A DNA stretch of 5,253 bases, taken from an uncultured Caulobacteraceae bacterium. Its GTDB lineage: Bacteria; Pseudomonadota; Alphaproteobacteria; Caulobacterales; Caulobacteraceae. Location of the stretch: the NCBI GenBank assembly GCA_946480495.1, contig CAMLKO010000097.1:1-5253 (forward strand), read 5' to 3'. The translations under genes were made by a program, and so were the position numbers. The notes under the pieces are model-generated. The model was not told the origin of the DNA, did no database searches, and worked only from the letters and a program-made list of their open reading frames with translations. Shown here piece by piece: positions 1-4,888 of the stretch. Every line of letters begins with the position of its first letter. The stretch's first letter is position 1.

Positions 1-207
1 CTGGCCGCCGAAAAGGCGCGGCTGGTGAAGGACATCGCCGCCGCCTCGTCCGACATCGACCGCACGGCCAAAAAGCTCGCCAACGCCGACTTCGTGGCCC
101 GCGCGCCCGAGGAGGTCGTCGAGGAAAACCGCGAGCGGCTCGCAGAGGCCGAAGCCGCGAAGGCGAAACTGGAAGCTGCCTTGGCTAGACTCGAGACTGT
201 CGCCTAA
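1..207 (+). CDS. valS: Valyl-tRNA synthetase, C-terminal end (partial)
   Basis: The reading frame enters from the left edge and ends with TAA at 205-207, giving 68 C-terminal residues. They form an alanine-, glutamate- and lysine-rich heptad-like helix, then a segment containing ANADFVARAPEEVVEENRERL, then another helix. This is the typical C-terminal coiled-coil arm of bacterial ValS, where 'L-x-N-x-x-F-V-x-x-A-P-x-x-V-V' sits between the two antiparallel helices. In the family this arm contacts the tRNA; the enzyme attaches valine to tRNA-Val in the cytoplasm and has a CP1 editing domain, which lies outside this window. The protein ends just after the second helix, as is usual, so the 3' end appears intact. 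A hairpin-forming repeat starts three bases after the stop codon. Identification rests on the tail alone but the motif is distinctive. Confidence 0.93.
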   Translation: MAAEKARLVKDIAAASSDIDRTAKKLANADFVARAPEEVVEENRERLAEAEAAKAKLEAALARLETVA

Positions 208-210
208 GCC

Positions 211-235
211 CTTCCCCCAGCTCGTCTGGGGGAAG
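211..235 (+). terminator. Hairpin just after valS stop (possible 3'-end structure)
   Basis: A perfect 10-bp stem (211-220 with 226-235) with a CTCGT loop begins three bases after the valS stop codon. The stem is strong and G/C-rich, but the following bases are TGGGCC rather than a T-run, so it is not a canonical intrinsic terminator. It is also the outer arm of the larger palindromic repeat. A role in stabilising or ending the valS transcript is plausible and unproven. Confidence 0.35.
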
Positions 236-353
236 TGGGCCGACAGCGCCAGCTGGAGGCTCGATGGGGGAGTACCTCTTCCCTTGAAAACTCCCCCATC
301 GACCTTCGCCGCTTCGCGTCTCAGGCCACTTCCCCCAGACGAGCTGGGGGAAG
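211..353. repeat. 143-bp compound palindromic intergenic repeat
   Basis: The element is a nested inverted repeat. The outer arms, 211-238 and 326-353, are perfect 28-bp reverse complements, and each arm is itself a hairpin (10-bp stem CTTCCCCCAG/CTGGGGGAAG, 5-nt loop). The inner arms, 261-273 (TCGATGGGGGAGT) and 290-302 (ACTCCCCCATCGA), are perfect 13-bp reverse complements around a 16-nt loop. The stretches between them (239-260 and 303-325) are similar in length but have diverged. It can be read as two copies of one roughly 63-nt unit, 211-273 and 290-353, facing each other as in REP/BIME elements. Long palindromic intergenic repeats are known in Caulobacter and other alphaproteobacteria; I infer that this is one of those families. 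No transposase or target-site duplication is seen. It may act in RNA as an mRNA-end or transcription-attenuating structure for valS. Confidence 0.85.
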
Positions 354-364
354 AGCCAAAGCCT

Positions 365-378
365 CAAACGCTCGTTTG
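365..378. promoter_or_regulatory. 14-bp perfect dyad, PsrA-like operator candidate
   Basis: CAAACGCTCGTTTG is a perfect inverted repeat (CAAACG, CT, CGTTTG). It matches the form I recall for the Pseudomonas TetR-family fatty-acid regulator PsrA, (G/C)AAAC-N(2-4)-GTTT(G/C), here with N4. It lies 86 bases before an acyl-CoA ligase gene and overlaps the possible -35 element at 375-380, as a repressor operator would. A single 14-bp dyad can occur by chance; its location before a fatty-acid-type gene is what makes it credible. No regulator gene lies in the window. Confidence 0.4.
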
Positions 379-399
379 CATCGCGGCGCGGCGTATGCT
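375..399 (+). promoter_or_regulatory. Possible housekeeping promoter of the acyl-CoA ligase gene
   Basis: TTTGCA (375-380) and TATGCT (394-399) are separated by 13 bp. That is short for an E. coli sigma-70 promoter but within the 10-14 bp spacing reported for Caulobacter housekeeping promoters. The predicted transcript would have a leader of about 60 nt. The match is by eye and modest; overlap with the dyad at 365-378 is the main support. Confidence 0.27.
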
Positions 400-464
400 T
401 TCAGGGAACCGAAGGCGCCGCCCCCAGGTGTGAAGAGCGCCGAAGTAACTTCGGGAGAAGACGC

Positions 465-2216
465 ATGACCGACGCCGCCCCCGCTCCGGCGATCCCCTGG
501 CCCGCCATGTCGATCGAGCAGGCTCACGCCCTGATCACCGGCCCCGGTTCTCCGCTTGAGGTCGAGGAGATCGACATCCGCGGCGTTCACACGAAAGTCT
601 GGAAACACCTGCCGCCGACGCTGCGCGAGACCATCGAGGCTGGCCGCGCCTTCGGCGACCGGGTCTTCCTGGTCTATGAGGACGAGCGCATCACCTTCGA
701 GGCCTTCCACCGCGCCGTGGCGGCCTTCGCCAAGGAACTGCAGGCCCGCGGGCTCAAGAAGGGCGACCGCGTCGCGCTGATCATGCGCAACCTGCCCGAA
801 TGGCCGGTGGCCTTCTACGCCGCCGTCACCCTGGGCGCGATCGTCACCCCGCTGAACGCCTGGTGGACTGGGCCGGAGCTGGAATACGGCCTGACCGACT
901 CCGGCTCGAAGTTCGCCATCATGGACGCCGAGCGGCTGGAGCGCCTGCGCGAGCACCTGCACAACTGTCCCGAGCTCGAGCACGTCTACGTCTGCCGCGA
1001 GGCCGAGGAGATCGCCCACCCGAAGATCTCCAAGCTGGAAGACGCCATCGGCGGCCCCAACGACTGGGCCGGCCTGCCCGACAACCCGCTGCCCAAGGCC
1101 GATATCGGGCCGGAAGACGACGCCACCATCTTCTACACCTCCGGCACCACCGGTAAGCCGAAGGGGGCGCTGGCCACCCACCGCAACATCATGACGAACA
1201 TCTTCTCGTCGATGAGCTCGGTGGCGCGGTCATACCTGCGCCGGGGCGAGATGCCGCCCGCGCCCGATCCGGACGGGCCGCAGCGGGCCAGCCTGATCAG
1301 CGTGCCCTTCTTCCACGCCACCGGCTGTTACGCGGTGCTGAACCCCGCCCTGCACACCGGCGCCAAGCTGGTGATGATGTACAAGTGGGACCCGGTCCGC
1401 GCCTTCCAGCTGATCGAGCGCGAGAAGATCACCCAGGCCGGCGGCGTGCCGACCATCGCCTGGCAGCTGATCGAGCATCCGGCCCGCAAGGACTACGACC
1501 TCTCCAGCCTCGAAGCCGTCGCCTACGGCGGCGCGCCCTCGGCGCCGGAGCTGGTGCGCAAGATCCGCGAGACCTGGCCCAATTCCCAGCCCGGCAACGG
1601 CTGGGGCATGACCGAGACCTCGGCCACCGCCACCCACCACATGGCCGAGGACTACGAGCACCGTCCCGACAGCTGCGGCCCGGCCGTGGCGGTCGGCGAA
1701 TGCAAGATCATGACCATCGAGGGCGACCGCGAGCTCCCCGTCGGCGACGTCGGCGAGCTGTGGTTCAAGGGCCCGCAGGTGGTGAAGGGCTACTGGAACA
1801 AGCCGGAAGCCACGGCCCAGACCTTCGTCGACGGCTGGGTCAAGACCGGCGACCTCGCGCGGATGGACGCCGAAGGCTTCGTCTTCATCATCGACCGCGC
1901 CAAGGACATGCTGATCCGCGGCGGCGAGAACATCTACTGCATCGAGGTCGAGAACGTCCTCTACGACCACCCGGCGGTTATGGACGCAGCCCTGGTCGGC
2001 ATCCCGCACAAGACGCTGGGCGAAGAGCCCGCCGCGGTCGTCACCCTCAAGCCCGGCGCCGAGGCCACCGAGCAGGAACTCCGCGCCTTCGTCGCCGAGC
2101 GCCTGGCCGCCTTCAAGGTGCCGGTCCGCGTGGTCTTCTGGCACGAAACCCTGCCGCGCAACGCCAACGGCAAGATCATGAAGAACGAGCTGAAGAAGGT
2201 GTTTGAGACCGTCTGA
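465..2216 (+). CDS. Class I adenylate-forming acyl-CoA ligase (fatty-acid--CoA ligase family)
   Basis: This 583-residue protein should activate a carboxylic acid with ATP to an acyl-adenylate and then transfer it to CoA, in the cytoplasm. All core motifs of the ANL superfamily are present: the phosphate loop YTSGTTGKPKG (224-234), the PFFH gate region (281-284), GWGMTET (379-385), TGDL with ribose-binding D463 (461-464), the hinge DRAKD (477-481) with RGGENIY after it, and catalytic K570 in PRNANGK. The C-terminal lid domain is complete, and the length is normal for medium/long-chain acyl-CoA ligases. The substrate cannot be read from sequence; a fatty acid is likeliest, but aromatic or other acids are possible. 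ATG 465 is preceded by GGGAGAAG (453-460). A second ATG at 507 has less upstream support. The gene probably shares a transcript with tlyA four bases downstream, and may be controlled by the dyad at 365-378. Confidence 0.93.
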   Translation: MTDAAPAPAIPWPAMSIEQAHALITGPGSPLEVEEIDIRGVHTKVWKHLPPTLRETIEAGRAFGDRVFLVYEDERITFEAFHRAVAAFAKELQARGLKKGDRVALIMRNLPEWPVAFYAAVTLGAIVTPLNAWWTGPELEYGLTDSGSKFAIMDAERLERLREHLHNCPELEHVYVCREAEEIAHPKISKLEDAIGGPNDWAGLPDNPLPKADIGPEDDATIFYTSGTTGKPKGALATHRNIMTNIFSSMSSVARSYLRRGEMPPAPDPDGPQRASLISVPFFHATGCYAVLNPALHTGAKLVMMYKWDPVRAFQLIEREKITQAGGVPTIAWQLIEHPARKDYDLSSLEAVAYGGAPSAPELVRKIRETWPNSQPGNGWGMTETSATATHHMAEDYEHRPDSCGPAVAVGECKIMTIEGDRELPVGDVGELWFKGPQVVKGYWNKPEATAQTFVDGWVKTGDLARMDAEGFVFIIDRAKDMLIRGGENIYCIEVENVLYDHPAVMDAALVGIPHKTLGEEPAAVVTLKPGAEATEQELRAFVAERLAAFKVPVRVVFWHETLPRNANGKIMKNELKKVFETV

Positions 2217-2220
2217 CGCC

Positions 2221-2955
2221 GTGAGCCGCAAACGCGCCGACGTCCTGCTGGTCGAGCGGGGCCTCTTCGAGAGCCGCGCGAAAGCCCGCGCCGCCATCGA
2301 GGCGGGCGGCGTCACGGCGGATGGACGGCCCGTCGCCAGGGCCTCCGACCTCGTGGACGAAACCGCCGACCTGACCGCGGAAGCCGCCCACCCGTGGGTC
2401 GGCCGAGGGGCGCTGAAGCTCGCCTACGCGCTGGAGGTCTGGGCGATCCCGGTGGAGGGCAGGGTGGTTCTCGACGTCGGCGCCTCGACCGGCGGCTTCA
2501 CCGAAGTCTGCCTCCACGCCGGCGCGGCGAGGGTCTATGCGGTCGATGTCGGCCGGGGCCAGCTGCACCCCAAGGTCGCCGCCGATCCGCGCGTGATCGA
2601 CCTCTCAGGCGTCGACGCCCGCAGTCTCGACACGACGCTCATCCCCGAGCCGCCGGACCTGATCGTCAGCGACGTCAGCTTCATCAGCCTCGAAAAGGCG
2701 CTGCCCGCCGCGCTCGCGCTGGCAGCCTCAGGCGCCGACCTCGCCTGCCTCGTCAAACCGCAGTTCGAAGTCGGCCGCGAACACGTCGGCAAGGGCGGCG
2801 TGGTGAAGGACGAGGCGGCCCGTGCGAACGCCGTGCGCGACGTCGCCGCCTTCCTCGACCGCTCCGGCTGGACCGTGCGCGGCGAGGCCCAGAGCCCCGT
2901 CACCGGCGGCGACGGGAATGTCGAATTCCTGCTCTGGGCCCAGAAGCGCGGCTAG
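2221..2955 (+). CDS. tlyA: TlyA-type rRNA 2'-O-methyltransferase (hemolysin A family)
   Basis: The 244-residue protein has an N-terminal S4 RNA-binding domain (about 4-50: ADVLLVERGLFESRAKARAA...) and a FtsJ/RrmJ-like Rossmann methyltransferase domain (about 58-240). The SAM-binding motif I is DVGASTGGFT (85-94). The FtsJ-type catalytic tetrad is visible as K66 (GALKL), D151 (SDVSF), K179 (VKPQFE) and E235 (GNVEF), each three residues before the tetrad I recall for mycobacterial TlyA. The family hallmark GREHVGKGGVVKD follows (186-198 region). In Mycobacterium the enzyme 2'-O-methylates cytidines in 16S and/or 23S rRNA, affecting capreomycin sensitivity; the 'hemolysin' label is historical. 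GTG 2221 is chosen because it begins the usual 'MSRKRADVLLVERG' start. An in-frame TTG at 2203 would overlap the upstream gene. No good ribosome-binding site is near either start, so translation is probably coupled to the ligase gene ending at 2216. Confidence 0.93.
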   Translation: MSRKRADVLLVERGLFESRAKARAAIEAGGVTADGRPVARASDLVDETADLTAEAAHPWVGRGALKLAYALEVWAIPVEGRVVLDVGASTGGFTEVCLHAGAARVYAVDVGRGQLHPKVAADPRVIDLSGVDARSLDTTLIPEPPDLIVSDVSFISLEKALPAALALAASGADLACLVKPQFEVGREHVGKGGVVKDEAARANAVRDVAAFLDRSGWTVRGEAQSPVTGGDGNVEFLLWAQKRG

Positions 2956-3143
2956 TGCTTCGTGCCCGTGTGCTTGGGCTTACCCTTGCGCTTGGTCGAC
3001 GCCATCTTCTCCAGCTCCTTCTCGCTCATCGAGCTGGCCATCGACTTCGAAGCGCCCTTCAGCGAGCTCTTCGAGCGTTCGCCGCGCTTGGCGGAAAGGG
3101 CCGCGCCGGCGGCCTGTTGCTGGGCTTGGGACTTGGCGGGCAT
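2952..3143 (-). CDS. Small basic DUF3008-family protein
   Basis: This 63-residue protein begins MPAKSQAQQQAAGAALSAKR and continues with GASKSMASSMSEKELEKMAS before a basic tail (KRKGKPKH). I recognise this as the DUF3008 family of alphaproteobacterial small proteins of unknown function. It has 15 Lys/Arg against 4 acidic residues and no cysteine, signal peptide or membrane segment, so it is likely a soluble, nucleic-acid-tolerant or stress-type protein; that role is inference only. The start is well supported: a perfect AGGAGG (complement of 3152-3157) lies eight bases before the ATG. It is transcribed towards tlyA, and the two stop codons overlap within CTAG (2952-2955), leaving no room for a terminator between them. 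Its upstream side (3144-3288) also carries the promoter element for the sigma factor in the opposite direction. No convincing promoter of its own was identified. Confidence 0.85.
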   Translation of the reverse strand: MPAKSQAQQQAAGAALSAKRGERSKSSLKGASKSMASSMSEKELEKMASTKRKGKPKHTGTKH

Positions 3144-3209
3144 GACGTGCGCCTCCTGTACTGTTCAGACCTCGAGCAGAACGTCCGGACGGCCAAATTG
3201 CTGCAACAC

Positions 3210-3236
3210 TTCCGCTTTGCCGCGCTCGTTCGTCTT
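3210..3236 (+). promoter_or_regulatory. Putative ECF-sigma promoter of the sigma/FecR operon (copy 1 of shared motif)
   Basis: TTCCGCTTTGCC (3210-3221), 7 variable bases, then TTCGTCTT (3229-3236). The same two blocks with identical spacing occur at 4817-4843 before the TonB-receptor gene, in the same orientation. All 20 block positions match while the 7-nt spacer (GCGCTCG versus CCACCCC) differs, and flanking bases do not match. From TTCC to CGTC is 17 bp, like the -35 to -10 distance of ECF promoters, and CGTC/CGTT is a common ECF -10 core. The end of the element is 52 bases before ATG 3289. I infer autoregulation by the encoded sigma factor. Confidence 0.62.
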
Positions 3237-3262
3237 GGACACGGCGGCCTTTACATCGGTGT

Positions 3263-3267
3263 GGAGG
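3263..3267 (+). promoter_or_regulatory. Ribosome-binding-site candidate bearing on the sigma-factor start
   Basis: GGAGG lies six bases before an in-frame TTG (3274) and 21 bases before ATG 3289. If it is the true site, the sigma factor starts at TTG 3274 and gains five residues. The only element directly before ATG 3289 is a weak GGCGGG-like stretch (3279-3284). The sequence alone does not decide between them. Confidence 0.35.
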
Positions 3268-3288
3268 CGCGGCTTGCTGGCGGGCGCG

Positions 3289-3828
3289 ATGTCACGGGCG
3301 GAGGCGGACAAGGTCTGGGACGGGAAAACGGGGGACGGCGCCGGCGCCAACTCCCGCATCGAAAGCCTGTTTCGCGAGCATAACGACACCCTGCTGCGCT
3401 TCCTGCGCGCCCGCCTGCACAGCGAGGCCGACGCCCGCGAGGCCGCCCAGGAGGCCTACGTCCGCCTTCTCCAGCTCGACGACCCGGGCCAGCTCTCCTT
3501 CCTGCGCGCCTACCTGTTCCGCATCGCCGCCAACGTCGCGACCGACCTGCTGCGCCGCCGCACCCTGCAGACCAGGGCCGCGCAGGACACCCTCTTCTTC
3601 GAAAGCGACGCGCCGGCGACCCAGGAGCGCGGCCTGCAGGCCCGCCAGCAGCTGGCCGCGGTCGAGCTGGCGCTGTCGCAACTGCCGCCCAAATGCCGCG
3701 AGGCCTTCCTGCTCAGCCGCCGCGAGGGCTGGGCCAGCGGCCGCATCGCCGCCCATCTGGGCGTTTCCGACCGCATGGTGCGCCTGTACCTCGTCCGCGC
3801 CCTTGAGCACCTGGAGGCCGCGCTATGA
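3289..3828 (+). CDS. FecI-type ECF RNA polymerase sigma factor
   Basis: This protein of 179 residues should direct RNA polymerase to a few promoters, in a surface-signalling circuit with the FecR-like protein and TonB receptor that follow. Region 2 spans about 25-91: LFREHNDTLLRFLRARL (core binding), then AQEAYVRLL and FLRAYLFRIAANVATDLLRRR (regions 2.3-2.4, -10 recognition). A variable linker follows. Region 4 spans about 118-175, with ALSQLPPKCREAFLLSR and a helix-turn-helix, GRIAAHLGVSDRMVRLYLVR (151-170), for -35 recognition. Length is typical of the FecI group. ATG 3289 is the last ordinary start codon before region 2; TTG 3274 and GTG 3259 are in-frame alternatives, and TTG 3274 has the better ribosome-binding site. 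The stop overlaps the next start as ATGA. Substrate specificity of the circuit, iron siderophore or other ligand, cannot be read here, and no obvious Fur box was seen. Confidence 0.92.
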   Translation: MSRAEADKVWDGKTGDGAGANSRIESLFREHNDTLLRFLRARLHSEADAREAAQEAYVRLLQLDDPGQLSFLRAYLFRIAANVATDLLRRRTLQTRAAQDTLFFESDAPATQERGLQARQQLAAVELALSQLPPKCREAFLLSRREGWASGRIAAHLGVSDRMVRLYLVRALEHLEAAL

Positions 3829-4808
3829 GCCCGCGCGCCGCCGACAAGGTCTCGATGGAAGCCCGCGAGTGGTTCGTCCGCCTGCTGGACGACGACGTCT
3901 CCGCCGACGAACTGGCGCTGTGGCAGGCCTGGCTCGCGCGCTCGCCCGCCCACCGCGACGCCTGGGACCGCGTCTCCGACGCCTGGGGCCTGGGCGGGGA
4001 GGGGAGGCCGCAACGCCCCTCCATCGCCGAACTGGCCGCCGACGCCTACGACGGCTCGACGCCCGTCGCCCAATGGCAGGGCAAGCCCCGCCGCGCCTTC
4101 CGCCCCGCGCTGATCGCCGCGAGCCTCGCGGTCGCCGTGCTGGGCGCCTCGGCCGCCGTCTTCGCCCTGCCGGGCGGCGAGGCGCACGCCATCACCACCG
4201 CCCGCGCCGAGCACAAGCAGGCCGCGCTGGCCGACGGCTCGAAGCTGGAGGTCGGCGCCATGACCGGCGTCCAGGTCCGCCTCACCGACGCCCGCCGCGA
4301 GGTGAAGCTCGACCGCGGCGAGGCCTTCTTCCGCGTCGCCGACGATCCGCATCGCTCCTTCGTCGTGAAGACGCCGTTCGGCGCGGTGAAGGGCGCGGGC
4401 GCCGCCTTCAACGTCGACGTCGCCGGCCGCCAGCTCTGCATCACCGTCACCGAGGGCGATGTGGTGGTGCAGCCCTCCGGCCTCTTCACCAAGCCCGTCC
4501 GCGTCGCCGCCGGCCAGCAGATCATCGTCAACTCGTCCGGCTCCGTCGTCGCCGCCGGCTCGCCGGTCACCTGGACGCAGGGCCGCCTCGAATACCGCAA
4601 CACGCCCCTGAGCGTCGTCGTCGCCGACGTGAACCGCTACGCCGACCACCCGATCGTGCTGCACGACCCGTCGCTGGGCGATCTCGAATACACCGGCGCC
4701 GTGCGGCTCGACGCGACGGGCGACTGGGTGAAGGCGCTGCCCGCCGCCTTCCCCCTCGACATTTCGCGCAGCGAGAGCGGGACCATGGTCTTGTCCTCGC
4801 GGCTGTAG
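3825..4808 (+). CDS. FecR-family anti-sigma / sigma regulator, inner-membrane
   Basis: The 327-residue protein has the three FecR parts. Residues 11-54 are the cytoplasmic DUF4880-type domain (AREWFVRLLDDDVSADEL, WQAWLARSPAHRDAWDRV), expected to bind the sigma factor. Residues 93-115 are a single hydrophobic segment (ALIAASLAVAVLGASAAVFA). The periplasmic FecR domain is about 121-215 (ALADGSKLEV, LDRGEAFFRVADDPHRSFVV, TPFGAVKGAGAAFNVDV), followed by a C-terminal STN-like region (about 255-327: LEYRNTPLSVVVADVNRY) that in the family meets the receptor signalling domain. Length is typical. Arginines 89-90 with F92 (RRAF) directly before the membrane segment resemble a twin-arginine export signal. 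ATG 3825 overlaps the sigma stop by four bases and GGAG lies at 3813-3816, so the two genes are translationally coupled and expected in a fixed ratio. Confidence 0.92.
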   Translation: MSPRAADKVSMEAREWFVRLLDDDVSADELALWQAWLARSPAHRDAWDRVSDAWGLGGEGRPQRPSIAELAADAYDGSTPVAQWQGKPRRAFRPALIAASLAVAVLGASAAVFALPGGEAHAITTARAEHKQAALADGSKLEVGAMTGVQVRLTDARREVKLDRGEAFFRVADDPHRSFVVKTPFGAVKGAGAAFNVDVAGRQLCITVTEGDVVVQPSGLFTKPVRVAAGQQIIVNSSGSVVAAGSPVTWTQGRLEYRNTPLSVVVADVNRYADHPIVLHDPSLGDLEYTGAVRLDATGDWVKALPAAFPLDISRSESGTMVLSSRL

Positions 4809-4816
4809 GTTTCGGT

Positions 4817-4843
4817 TTCCGCTTTGCCCCACCCCTTCGTCTT
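4817..4843 (+). promoter_or_regulatory. Putative ECF-sigma promoter of the TonB-receptor gene (copy 2 of shared motif)
   Basis: TTCCGCTTTGCC (4817-4828), 7 variable bases, TTCGTCTT (4836-4843). It repeats exactly the two blocks and spacing found at 3210-3236 before the sigma gene. It begins eight bases after the fecR stop and ends 45 bases before ATG 4889, so it would make a short leader. Its presence indicates that the receptor can be transcribed separately from the sigma/FecR operon, and by the same sigma factor. No intrinsic terminator with a T-run is seen between the two genes. Confidence 0.62.
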
Positions 4844-4888
4844 AGCCCCAGCCAAAGCCGCAATCAGGCGGCCACAGGGGGGAAAGAT

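Noticed and set aside
321..1181. Long minus-strand open frame (286 codons) antisense to the ligase gene.
   Set aside because: It is low-complexity Gly/Ala/Val/Asp-rich sequence, runs through the palindromic repeat and mirrors a gene with complete catalytic motifs; a GC-rich shadow.
2962..3288. N-terminal extension of the sigma-factor frame back to an ATG at 2962.
   Set aside because: It would run antisense through the DUF3008-like gene and across the promoter element; the extra residues are Ser/Ala/Cys-rich and unlike any sigma region.
3165..3389. Minus-strand open frame of 74 codons, with a protein-like end (KAAVSKTNERGKAEVLQQFG), ending 21 bases before the DUF3008-like gene.
   Set aside because: Its most protein-like part, SKTNERGKAE, is the reverse complement of the promoter element duplicated at 4817-4843, where the antisense reads a similar AKTKGWGKAE. 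It has no good ribosome-binding site and overlaps the sigma-factor N-terminus. High GC makes such frames common. A small chance of a real gene remains (about 0.15).
3510..4832. Minus-strand open frame of 440 codons antisense to sigma and fecR genes.
   Set aside because: Repetitive Gly/Asp/Arg-rich composition with no domain motif, while the opposite strand encodes two clearly recognisable proteins.
4857..4872. GCCGC/GCGGC stem with a 6-nt loop before the receptor start, considered as terminator or attenuator.
   Set aside because: Only five base pairs and no T-run; such stems are frequent at this GC content.
4809..4888. Search for a Fur box or other iron operator before the receptor gene.
   Set aside because: No AT-rich GATAAT-like dyad is present here or at 3144-3288; only the shared bipartite motif stands out.
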